This document shows, in pieces, positions 8,892 through 15,582 of a stretch of DNA of 22,352 bases; within the stretch, counting starts at the first letter, position 1, and each line of letters opens with the position of its first letter. The stretch spans positions 1 to 22,352 of the IMG/VR virus record IMGVR_UViG_3300020190_000386, one strand, 5' to 3'. The translations under genes were made by a program, and so were the position numbers. Below the pieces are notes generated by a model that did no database searches, was not told the DNA's origin, and saw only the letters and a list, made by a program, of their open reading frames with translations. The stretch comes from a virus.

Positions 8892-9640
8892 TATAACTCC
8901 TGCCGGATTGCTAATTTAGGAAGATATGATCTCCAAGTAGTTAATATGTTTTCTTTTTCTTGTGGCGTGATTGTTTCATTTTCTACCCACATAGATAAAT
9001 ATTCGTCAACTATCGTTTTAAATGGCCGTTTGCTTTTCTTTGCCTTGAAATACAAACCTTGAAGCATCGCTGGTATTTCTTTTGGCAGTGTAAAATAACG
9101 TGCTGCAGTCAATTTGCCCGATTCAATTTTATTTCTAAGTGCTGCATCTGATGAAATGTATTTGCCATCAATTGTATTCCACCCGCTTTGAGTAACATGT
9201 TCGATTTCATGCCGCAATGTGTCTCGAAGATTCATTGCAATGTCACTAAGTGTCCTAGGATATTCTGTAGGATCTAATTCAAATCGTATTTCAATTAATG
9301 GCGGTGTTTCGGCATCTCGTTTAGAATCATTGTATGCATCGCCCCCATATTTAAGATCATTTAACCCGTCAATCCATTGCACTTTGAGTTGCAAATAAAA
9401 CTCTACCGGGATGGTTGCGTTTTCTATTTCATCAAAATATATTTTGGGCTGAGTTTCATCATCTTCAATGTGAGGTACCGTTTCTCCTTGCTTGTAAAAG
9501 ATCTTTACACTACCATATCGACCTGCAGGATCGGATACTGCTGAGTAACTGTCTTTGATTATGCCAAGCAATTTATTTGATAATGTGGTTACTAAAGAAT
9601 CATATCGGCCTTCTAAAAATAATTGCTTCATAGATATCAT
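8891..9640 (-). CDS. HExxH metallopeptidase-like protein with head-targeting N-terminus
   Basis: This 249-residue protein begins MISMKQLFLEG, matching the shared N-terminal signal of the cluster. The centre has NLRDTLRHEIEHVTQSG with HEIEH at 144-148, the canonical zinc-protease helix. Downstream, LPKEIPAMLQGLYFKAKKSK provides Glu residues that could be the third zinc ligand. Similar short HExxH proteins occur in T4-like marine phages without a tested substrate. I infer a packaged protease that acts during head maturation or after entry. The ATGA overlap with the upstream gene supports ATG 9640. The downstream gene overlaps by a single base. Confidence 0.75.
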   Translation of the reverse strand: MISMKQLFLEGRYDSLVTTLSNKLLGIIKDSYSAVSDPAGRYGSVKIFYKQGETVPHIEDDETQPKIYFDEIENATIPVEFYLQLKVQWIDGLNDLKYGGDAYNDSKRDAETPPLIEIRFELDPTEYPRTLSDIAMNLRDTLRHEIEHVTQSGWNTIDGKYISSDAALRNKIESGKLTAARYFTLPKEIPAMLQGLYFKAKKSKRPFKTIVDEYLSMWVENETITPQEKENILTTWRSYLPKLAIRQEL

Positions 9641-10950
9641 ATTAATACTTCATATTTAATTATTGATTCAGGCGTTAATGATCTAGTACGCTTTACTTGT
9701 CCTTTTAAATCTTCTATCTGTCTAACCGTTTTATTAATTACTTGTTTATATGCCGCTGGATTTTGTTGCTTAAATGTATTAAAAAATCCTTGAATTGTGT
9801 TAAGTTCGGGATTTCTAAGAATACTCATTGGATCTTTAAATTGAAGTAATTTTTTATAACTGCTAACACTTCCTAATATTTCCAATGAATTTGAAGATAA
9901 AGGTACAAGATAATGTTGGCTAGTTGCAAACCATTGCGCAATTTCATCCAATGCTTTGATAGTTTTCTGTTTACCAATTCGTTTAACGATTGTTTCCGTA
10001 TTCGTTGTTATTATTTTTTGAATAGGTGCAAGTTGTGCTACTATTTCTATATCATGAAAAAAGTAATTTTTAAGCCAATTTCTTCCAGATTTTTTAGATA
10101 ATGAATATTCTGCATTTGGTATGTATGGTGCATGCGGATCATATGTGTTTTTACTTTTAGGATTTGTAATCGTATGCGTTTTTAAAGAAAATGTTATCCT
10201 AGGATCTTTTGCGTGAGTAATTTCATGAGTAATTACATTTTTAATATAGTTACTTTGTGCGTCAGCGCTACCTTTAAAGTTAGATAATAATATGTAATCT
10301 TGAACTAGATATATACTTTGATCGTCATTCGATGCCCATCCTGCTGACCCCTTCGGTATATCAGGATAAAGTTGTTTAGCAACATCTCTTGTTACTACAT
10401 GTACTTCAACTTTAGTTCCTTGCGGTAAAAATGGATTACCGACATATTTTTGATAGTTCTGGCCAGTTTTAGATTTAAATTTCTGTACTTGCTTCCAAGT
10501 CGTAGACCAATCCTTTTTAAGTTTTAAAAACTTATCTGATGAAAATGTATGATGTTGGCCTGTCTGACTAACCTTGCCGTTTGCTATAGTTTTTATAATT
10601 TCATTAGTTATTCGATCTATTTCTTTTAATTCTTGAGCTGCAAATGGAATTCCTTCTTTAATTTTAAATTCTAAACTAGCAGCTGTTGCAGTTGTATCTA
10701 ATTGCTTGCTTAAATTTTGTTCTAATTTTGTGGCCGTAAGTTTACGTTGTTTTATATCACGAAGATATTGAACCCGTTGTTCTTTTGAAAGCAGATTCCA
10801 ATATTCATATACTTCCGGATTCGTTCTTTCCCAATTTGCAAGTTGTTTTAACTCTGATACATATGATAAATCTCGAGCAACATATCGACCAGTTTTTAAC
10901 TTTTTTCCGTTAGAAAATAACTGAATTAATCGTTGTATGAGACGTTTCAT
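9637..10950 (-). CDS. Second HExxH metallopeptidase-like protein (437 aa)
   Basis: The zinc motif VITHEITHAKDPR has HEITH at residues 242-246. Just before it, SAGWASNDDQSIYLVQDY looks like the beta strand lining such an active site. The N-terminus, MKRLIQRLIQLFSNGKK, is amphipathic and basic but lacks the L-x-E end of the neighbours' signal. The first 170 residues are helix- and Lys/Gln-rich, possibly coiled coil. The start at ATG 10950 is chosen because AAGGA lies 7 bases upstream (10957-10961); a TTG at 10956 in frame is less likely. The gene follows a 49-base gap holding the ATATTTATA motif. Function is inferred from the motif only. It lies beside another HExxH protein, so the two may act together. 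Confidence 0.7.
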   Translation of the reverse strand: MKRLIQRLIQLFSNGKKLKTGRYVARDLSYVSELKQLANWERTNPEVYEYWNLLSKEQRVQYLRDIKQRKLTATKLEQNLSKQLDTTATAASLEFKIKEGIPFAAQELKEIDRITNEIIKTIANGKVSQTGQHHTFSSDKFLKLKKDWSTTWKQVQKFKSKTGQNYQKYVGNPFLPQGTKVEVHVVTRDVAKQLYPDIPKGSAGWASNDDQSIYLVQDYILLSNFKGSADAQSNYIKNVITHEITHAKDPRITFSLKTHTITNPKSKNTYDPHAPYIPNAEYSLSKKSGRNWLKNYFFHDIEIVAQLAPIQKIITTNTETIVKRIGKQKTIKALDEIAQWFATSQHYLVPLSSNSLEILGSVSSYKKLLQFKDPMSILRNPELNTIQGFFNTFKQQNPAAYKQVINKTVRQIEDLKGQVKRTRSLTPESIIKYEVLI

Positions 10951-10979
10951 TGACAATCCTTAATTAAACTGGTATTTGA

Positions 10980-10988
10980 TATAAATAT
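10980..10988 (-). promoter_or_regulatory. ATATTTATA leader motif, 29 bases before a start
   Basis: One of the recurring AT motifs in front of minus-strand genes. Here the distance to the ATG leaves room for a transcript start and the AAGGA ribosome-binding site, so a promoter role is plausible. Confidence 0.4.
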
Positions 10989-10999
10989 TATGTTATAAA

Positions 11000-11554
11000 T
11001 TATTCAAGTAAATTGTAATTCCAATAACGTTCTTTGTCTTCATTAAATGGATTACCTGATTGTTGATAAAAACAATTCATACAAAGCATTTGAAGATTTT
11101 CTATGCAATGATTTGTTTCATCTCCATCAATGTGGTCTAAAAGTAAAGGAACGGTATCATCAGTTATTCTGCGTTCTGCATAACCACAGGAATTGCATTG
11201 TTCTGGAAGTATTGCCAATGCCAACAATCTATTGCGTAGCTTCCAGGTAGGATAGTTAGGATGCTTACCTGTCAAGATATTATCAATTGAATATATACCC
11301 TTATTGGCTTTGCAAACGTCTTTTGGTATGCCTACCCCAAATTGATTTTTATGTAGCTCATACAATGTCTTTCCGGTATCTCGATCCACGTACATTCGAG
11401 CATACTTTTTATAAGTAGTAAATGATATTTTGAGAAAGCGAGCAGCTTCGGCATTAGATTTAGTATTTTCCATTGCATAGCGTATTTCGCTTTCTGGAAT
11501 ATCCAATGCCGTCTTGCCAATACCGTAAACGTATTTGTATTGTTTTTCTTCCAT
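11000..11554 (-). CDS. HNH endonuclease with N-terminal helix-turn-helix
   Basis: This 184-residue protein has a helix-turn-helix segment with SEIRYAMENTKSNAEAARFL and KISFTTYKKYARM (about 22-52), then a spacer. The HNH fold carries zinc Cys pairs CNSC (120, 123) and CMNC (158, 161) around LLLDHIDGDETNHCIENL with catalytic His141 and Asn. The last H of the classical motif is Phe after NC, and similar substitutions (often Tyr) occur in phage relatives I recall. Such proteins cut DNA and behave as free-standing homing or packaging-related nucleases. The ATG 11554 start overlaps the previous TAA by one base. A longer in-frame start at 11617 would overlap that gene much more and lacks support. 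Confidence 0.87.
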   Translation of the reverse strand: MEEKQYKYVYGIGKTALDIPESEIRYAMENTKSNAEAARFLKISFTTYKKYARMYVDRDTGKTLYELHKNQFGVGIPKDVCKANKGIYSIDNILTGKHPNYPTWKLRNRLLALAILPEQCNSCGYAERRITDDTVPLLLDHIDGDETNHCIENLQMLCMNCFYQQSGNPFNEDKERYWNYNLLE

Positions 11555-11940
11555 TAATACAATCCGTGCTTCCTTAGTGTGGTAACTGCATCTTTTGGAA
11601 ATGTTTTTGTTTCCCACATTTCTTTAACTATATCTTGCAATTTAACTACTTTTGCTGTAAAAAATGTAGGATGAACTTTTGAAAGTTGTTTAACTTCTGC
11701 AATCCAATATGAATATACCGGATATTTTTCATCAAACCGATCTTTATCTGTACGATTTTCCCAATATTCAATTTGATCTTGCAATGGCCACATATGGATC
11801 GGAATGTTTGGATCTTTACGTATACCAGATAATACCGGCATATTTTCATTTCGTTTCAAGTTTTTAGTAATAAACTTGTCCATAAGTATTGCAGAACGAT
11901 CTTTTGGAGACATTCCGGTGTGTGCTGATTTTTTACCCAT
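11554..11940 (-). CDS. Hypothetical protein (128 aa)
   Basis: A basic, soluble protein with a disordered Lys-rich start (MGKKSAHTGMSPKDRS) and an aromatic central region (HMWPLQDQIEYWENRTDKDRF). A helical C-terminus follows. I recognise no family. Its ATG overlaps the upstream small gene by 8 bases and its TAA overlaps the HNH gene start by one base, so it is part of the ClpS operon and probably translationally coupled. Confidence 0.65.
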   Translation of the reverse strand: MGKKSAHTGMSPKDRSAILMDKFITKNLKRNENMPVLSGIRKDPNIPIHMWPLQDQIEYWENRTDKDRFDEKYPVYSYWIAEVKQLSKVHPTFFTAKVVKLQDIVKEMWETKTFPKDAVTTLRKHGLY

Positions 11941-12130
11941 TTTGTTTTTGTTTTTCTGTTAATATAACTATTTTGCGCCATGCATCTTCTGCACGGTATG
12001 CATATGTTTTAAACTTAATGATATCAAGTTTTTTTCGAGCTGCTTCCATACGGCGCATGTTTCGATGATACGTTGCATGCAACATTGCAATGCGGAAACG
12101 AATAATGTAATTACGAATTTTTCTTATCAT
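11933..12130 (-). CDS. Small, very basic helical protein (65 aa)
   Basis: Arg/Lys-rich and predicted to be almost all helix by composition (RKIRNYIIRFRIAMLHATYH...MRRMEAARKKLD). Two amphipathic helices seem likely. It overlaps clpS by 20 bases upstream and the 128-residue gene by 8 bases downstream. The function is unknown. Binding of nucleic acid or of a host complex is possible from charge only. Confidence 0.6.
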   Translation of the reverse strand: MIRKIRNYIIRFRIAMLHATYHRNMRRMEAARKKLDIIKFKTYAYRAEDAWRKIVILTEKQKQNG

Positions 12131-12389
12131 GTTTTTCTAGTGTTGCAGTTAAATTGCATTTAATAAAATATTCATATACGGCTTCGCATGCATCATGAGT
12201 ATCTATAAATACTGCACAACGGCCTACGTTATGCACAATTAATGCACATTGATGTGCTTGAAGTTCGTTATGATCGCACGCATCCATAATGCATCCTATT
12301 ACATGATCAAACGTATTGCGATTATCGTTGTGTAATACAACTTGATGCTTGCCTCGTTTAGAAGATTTCTTCAACACTTGCTTTGACAT
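12111..12389 (-). CDS. clpS: ClpS-like N-degron adaptor, Bacteroidetes type
   Basis: ClpS binds proteins with destabilising N-terminal residues and hands them to the Clp AAA+ unfoldase for degradation by ClpP. From MSKQVLKKSSKRGK the core runs QVVLHNDNRNTFDHVI through QAHQCALIVHNVGRCAVF to LTATLEK, the full alpha/beta ClpS fold in about 92 residues. The N-degron pocket Asn21, Asp22 and His53 keep the E. coli N34, D35 and H66 pattern with identical spacing. The third pocket-loop Asp is Asn23, and the gate residue is Phe27 as in Bacteroidetes ClpS rather than Met. The start is uncertain: in-frame ATGs at 12413 and 12449 are possible, but 12389 gives the family's usual N-terminus and the least overlap. 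No good ribosome-binding site is seen. Confidence 0.9.
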   Translation of the reverse strand: MSKQVLKKSSKRGKHQVVLHNDNRNTFDHVIGCIMDACDHNELQAHQCALIVHNVGRCAVFIDTHDACEAVYEYFIKCNLTATLEKHDKKNS

Positions 12390-12561
12390 CGCGTATAATT
12401 GCACATTGTTCATATAATTCTCGATCCGTAGCATATCGCAGCGATTCATTCAAAAAATGCAATCTGCGTTCTTTACTCCATTGTTCTGGCCACTCCCAAT
12501 CGTTAGTTGCCATGGTGTTAATCGAATCAATAAATAATTGTTCTATAAAGTTTTGATTCAT
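12358..12561 (-). CDS. Small protein with UVR-like motif (67 aa)
   Basis: Residues about 38-62 (NESLRYATDRELYEQCAIIRDV) resemble the UVR motif of UvrB/UvrC, ClpC and McsA (a helical hairpin with a Y-E-x-[AC]-A-x-[IL]-R-D core). The N-terminal half is acidic with W-E-W. The gene starts the operon leading into clpS, which it overlaps by 32 bases. UVR motifs mediate protein contacts in both the excision-repair and the Clp protease systems. The clpS neighbour makes the Clp link attractive, but the motif match is short and by eye. Confidence 0.6.
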   Translation of the reverse strand: MNQNFIEQLFIDSINTMATNDWEWPEQWSKERRLHFLNESLRYATDRELYEQCAIIRDVKASVEEIF

Positions 12562-12596
12562 AACTTAATATAATGAATAATATGTTTGTATCCAAA

Positions 12597-13358
12597 TTAT
12601 TTAATAACTAGCTTTTGGCCAATTTGTAGTGTGTCTGATTTTAATTTATTTATGCGTTTAAGTGAATCAACTGTAGTACTGTGTTTTTGTGCAATTGCAC
12701 TTAACGAATCTCCAGGTTTAACAATATAGGATTTTCCTTTTTTTGAGTCTTGTTTAATTTGCGAATATGTTTTACCCTTATTTGGTCCTTGTTCGTATTT
12801 TTCTGTTTTAGGATCATATCCAAACCATTTGCTGTCTTTTGATCTACCCCACTCATCTCTTTCATCCAGTAAATTAAAAATTTGCTGTGCAATTTTTCGT
12901 CGGGTGGGTAAACTTTTCGCAAGTGCTCCGGCTCGAGGTCGTTCGGAGTATCTTGCAAAGCCTTCTGCTTTATCTGCAGCAGTTTTACCGAACGCCATGG
13001 CTTTTTGAAATTGCCGGGTTTCATATGCATATGTTCCATCATACTCATCTAAAAGTTCATATTTAATAAAATTTAATTGAACTGTTAAATTTGTCATTGC
13101 GCTGTTTCGTTTTTTTGCAAATGCAGCTAATGCTTTTTTTCTAGGACCAAGCCATTGTACTAAACCAAAATCTCCGCCACTGCCTACCGCTGCAGGATTA
13201 AATGTAGATTCGGCCCACATATTACCAACAATTGCAGCTGCTTGAATTTTTGTAAATCCTCTATTGATCAACGATTGTGCTAAAGATTTACCTTGTTCAA
13301 TTTTATCTCCAGTAAGAACTCCTTTGCCTTCAAAGAGCAAAGCTTTTAACTGTATCAT
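12597..13358 (-). CDS. Lysozyme-like muralytic protein with LysM and head-targeting N-terminus
   Basis: A 253-residue protein with three parts. Residues 1-10, MIQLKALLFE, form the shared putative capsid-targeting peptide. Residues about 20-165 match the Phage_lysozyme2 (PF18013) type: AAIVGNMWAESTFNPAAVG with probable catalytic Glu50, then GDFGLVQWLGPRK. Residues 210-252 are a LysM peptidoglycan-binding domain (YIVKPGDSLSAIAQKHS... LQIGQKLVIK). Since the dedicated endolysin is elsewhere (18507-19187), this enzyme more likely opens the cell wall locally at DNA entry. The packaging signal would place it inside the virion. It shares an ATGA junction with the DUF5872-type gene upstream. Confidence 0.9.
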   Translation of the reverse strand: MIQLKALLFEGKGVLTGDKIEQGKSLAQSLINRGFTKIQAAAIVGNMWAESTFNPAAVGSGGDFGLVQWLGPRKKALAAFAKKRNSAMTNLTVQLNFIKYELLDEYDGTYAYETRQFQKAMAFGKTAADKAEGFARYSERPRAGALAKSLPTRRKIAQQIFNLLDERDEWGRSKDSKWFGYDPKTEKYEQGPNKGKTYSQIKQDSKKGKSYIVKPGDSLSAIAQKHSTTVDSLKRINKLKSDTLQIGQKLVIK

Positions 13359-13759
13359 GATTTTTTACCCCAATTCTTTGCACCTTTCTTTCTGCAGGCT
13401 GATAATGCCAATGATCCATATGCCGAAGGCCATGTTCCTCCATTGCGCGTGTATCGTGCTTTTACTTTGTAGTAGCAAGAATCTCGTTTTGCTTTCTTTT
13501 TTTCATCAATTACAGCTTCAGCCTTAGGAGTACGTTTACCCATACCCACTTTACGCTTTTGTGCAACTAACGATTTCTTTTCTTTTTTATCAAATGAACT
13601 CCATGTTTTAGGAGTATCTTTAGAAACCTTACGCGATGGACGACATTTCTTAACGCCTTTAGTTTTGTCGTTACCACAAGGACGTCCATGTTGATCTGTC
13701 CATTTTTCCTTTACCCATCGGCGAAGGTCTTCTGATAACAAATCAACTAAACGTATCAT
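13355..13759 (-). CDS. DUF5872-type protein with head-targeting N-terminus
   Basis: A 134-residue, Lys-rich protein. After the shared signal MIRLVDLLSE|D comes RRWVKEKWTDQHGRPCG with KKCRP, the DUF5872 pattern I associate with phage and giant-virus proteins. The C-terminal block CYYKVKARYTRNGGTWPSAY...LSACRKKGAKNWG is another widespread phage module. The highly basic composition suits DNA binding inside the capsid. The function of the family is unknown to me. It has ATGA junctions on both sides, with the lysozyme gene and with the next upstream gene. Confidence 0.8.
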   Translation of the reverse strand: MIRLVDLLSEDLRRWVKEKWTDQHGRPCGNDKTKGVKKCRPSRKVSKDTPKTWSSFDKKEKKSLVAQKRKVGMGKRTPKAEAVIDEKKKAKRDSCYYKVKARYTRNGGTWPSAYGSLALSACRKKGAKNWGKKS

Positions 13760-14094
13760 GGTCTGCCTTTTTCTTCTCTAATAATCAATTCGCCTAATAC
13801 TTCTAATCGACCTACTTCACGTTGAAATTCAATTTGAGTCATTGAAGTAGAAATCTTTTTATATGTGGCATCAAATTCGCGTTTAGCTTTGTCTAAATCA
13901 AATCGACCCGCAGCTGCTCGTTTATAATAAGGCAATTTAACTTTGAAATGATGCCAAGTTAATAAAGCCAATCCGCCTTTTTTATGAGCCGTAGTTGCAA
14001 TCTTCTCTGCACCAGCTTCGCGCGTATCAGCAAATGATTCAAAAGTATCTTTTTTTTCTTCTTTTGATTCAAACAGTAAATTTATTAGTTTCAT
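13756..14094 (-). CDS. Conserved phage protein with head-targeting N-terminus (112 aa)
   Basis: It begins MKLINLLFE|S, the shared signal. The body has ADTREAGAEKIATTAHKKGG, then LALLTWHHFKVKLPYYKRAA and a C-terminal EVGRLEVLGELIIREE. This combination is one I recognise from many marine T4-like and related phages without a function. ATG 14094 is preferred over the in-frame GTG at 14109, because only then does the protein start with the cluster signal, and homologous signals start at the K-L pair. The ATATTTAT leader motif lies immediately upstream. Confidence 0.8.
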   Translation of the reverse strand: MKLINLLFESKEEKKDTFESFADTREAGAEKIATTAHKKGGLALLTWHHFKVKLPYYKRAAAGRFDLDKAKREFDATYKKISTSMTQIEFQREVGRLEVLGELIIREEKGRP

Positions 14095-14097
14095 ATT

Positions 14098-14106
14098 AAT
14101 AAATAT
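14098..14106 (-). promoter_or_regulatory. Variant leader motif ATATTTATT
   Basis: Lies 3 bases before ATG 14094 and overlaps the end of the upstream gene. One base differs from the ATATTTATA found at five other starts. Confidence 0.3.
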
Positions 14107-14768
14107 CACAATGTAGCAATCAATTTGTATGATTTACATCCAAATAATAACATGGATCTAAAATCAGCTTGTTGAAATGCATCTAACGAATGTTTTGATA
14201 ATCTATTGAATCGTTTAATAACAGATATTATTTCATTCCAGTCTGTATATTCTAATACGGTTTCTACATAACTAACATCAACTAACATATCTTGTACATT
14301 AGGATAGTCCCATTCAATATGTACTACGGGCATAACTCGATCGTCGTTTATATAATCAATACATAAATCCAATCCGCACTTAAAACTAGTACTTAGAATG
14401 CGAAGAAGTTCGGGACGTTGCTTTGCATAACTTCGTACTTGTTCTGCCGCATCACCTGATAATGGATATCTAAAAACAAATTGACTGTGATCGAGTATCA
14501 ATGCAGATTGTTCTTGTTGCGTAAGCCATGGTTGAATAATGGCATGAGCTCCCTTTGCTGCATCTCCATCTTTATACCATGTTGTGTCATGTTCTAATGA
14601 GATATCATTGTGTGCGTAATATGCTTGTTCAATTTCATTTAAATCAAACCCCTCGTGGTCTACATGACACGTATAATTTAATAATACATGTTCAGCAACG
14701 GCATCAGGCAATGGTTTAGAAATTTGAATATCAGAGTATACGGGTTTCGATACGTTATAACTTAACAT
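14106..14768 (-). CDS. Hypothetical protein (220 aa)
   Basis: An acidic, soluble protein with no transmembrane segment and no motif I can name. Mid-protein there is a His- and aromatic-rich stretch (TWYKDGDAAKGAHAIIQPW), and later DLCIDYINDDRVMPVVHIEWDYP. Unlike its neighbours it lacks the N-terminal L-x-E signal (MLSYNVSKPVY), which suggests it stays in the infected cell or follows another route. It starts one base into the stop of the preceding gene and ends next to the ATATTTAT motif of the following one. Confidence 0.65.
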   Translation of the reverse strand: MLSYNVSKPVYSDIQISKPLPDAVAEHVLLNYTCHVDHEGFDLNEIEQAYYAHNDISLEHDTTWYKDGDAAKGAHAIIQPWLTQQEQSALILDHSQFVFRYPLSGDAAEQVRSYAKQRPELLRILSTSFKCGLDLCIDYINDDRVMPVVHIEWDYPNVQDMLVDVSYVETVLEYTDWNEIISVIKRFNRLSKHSLDAFQQADFRSMLLFGCKSYKLIATL

Positions 14769-15166
14769 TACATCATGTTTTTTATTATGTTAGCAAAATT
14801 TGTTTTTGAATTGTTAAAATCAAAATCAGCATCATCAAACAATTTAGTTTCAAAAGAATTTTTTGATTTTTTTATCAAGCAAACCGTTGCATCAAATTGT
14901 TCTAATCCATTAAGCAAATATACAATTCCAAAATATGCATACGTATCACAAACTTTAGCAATGAAGTCTGCTTTTGAAAATATCAATTTCAATGTACCTA
15001 AATCTTCAATAGGTGCAGTAAATACATGTTCTTTGCGTTTCAATCCTAAATATGAAAACTTAGGAGATGTTTTCATTTGTTTTGCAAATTCTTTGAAAAA
15101 TGGTTTTGCTAATTCTTTTGGATCAACAATATTCTCTTCAGTCAATATGTTTTTTAGTTTCATCAT
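14768..15166 (-). CDS. Hypothetical protein with head-targeting N-terminus (132 aa)
   Basis: It begins MMKLKNILTE|E, matching the cluster signal. The rest is an alpha/beta protein rich in Phe and Lys with no recognised family. There are two possible ATGs in tandem (15166 and 15163), and the first forms an ATGA overlap with the previous stop. A packaged internal protein is the best inference. No enzymatic motif is visible. Confidence 0.7.
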   Translation of the reverse strand: MMKLKNILTEENIVDPKELAKPFFKEFAKQMKTSPKFSYLGLKRKEHVFTAPIEDLGTLKLIFSKADFIAKVCDTYAYFGIVYLLNGLEQFDATVCLIKKSKNSFETKLFDDADFDFNNSKTNFANIIKNMM

Positions 15167-15582
15167 CGTGTTAGATCCTTATCATCTAGAGCTCCACCTG
15201 TTACCCAAGCCGTACAACTTCTAGAGCCTGCACATTTGAAATGAAGAAAATTGCAATATCCCAAATCAGCTTTTTCAACTGTTGCCATGGCATCTACGTT
15301 TTTTTCATTGCCTTCGATGCCCTTTTGCATACACTTCCACATTTTATCTGAAACATCAAATGCTGCACAATTACCACATTTCATAGTTTTTGCTGTAGTT
15401 TCATCTATCTTCCAACGCTTAGCAGCAGTTTTCCAATAGTTGCCTGGTTTATCTGGATTAGCTGGACCATAATAGTATTTATTAATTGCAGTTTGCCGAT
15501 TCTTAAGATTCACATCGATGTCCTGTGTTGCAGCAGGACAACCCGTTTTTGCTTCAATCAATAAATGCTTTAACTTTTCCAT
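15163..15582 (-). CDS. Cys-rich, possibly metal- or Fe-S-binding phage protein with head-targeting N-terminus
   Basis: This 139-residue protein begins MEKLKHLLIE|A (shared signal), then GCPAATQDIDVNLKNRQ and YYYGPANPDKPGNYW, a block seen in many phage genomes as I recall. Seven cysteines follow the pattern C15, C69-x2-C72 (CGNCAAF), C84, C110 (LGYC), C117 (FKC) and C123. The CxxC...C...C layout is reminiscent of HiPIP-like or zinc-ribbon proteins. The metal and function are unproven. It ends VTGGALDDKDLTR and has an ATGA junction with the next gene. A redox or Fe-S protein packed in a capsid would be unusual. Confidence 0.75.
   Translation of the reverse strand: MEKLKHLLIEAKTGCPAATQDIDVNLKNRQTAINKYYYGPANPDKPGNYWKTAAKRWKIDETTAKTMKCGNCAAFDVSDKMWKCMQKGIEGNEKNVDAMATVEKADLGYCNFLHFKCAGSRSCTAWVTGGALDDKDLTR

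Noticed and set aside
10956-10956. TTG start for the 437-residue peptidase-like protein.
   Set aside because: The ATG six bases downstream has AAGGA at proper spacing; the TTG has it immediately adjacent.
11000-11554. HNH gene as a broken nuclease because the last motif His is Phe.
   Set aside because: The zinc Cys pairs, first His and Asn are intact, and related phage nucleases also lack that last His as far as I recall.
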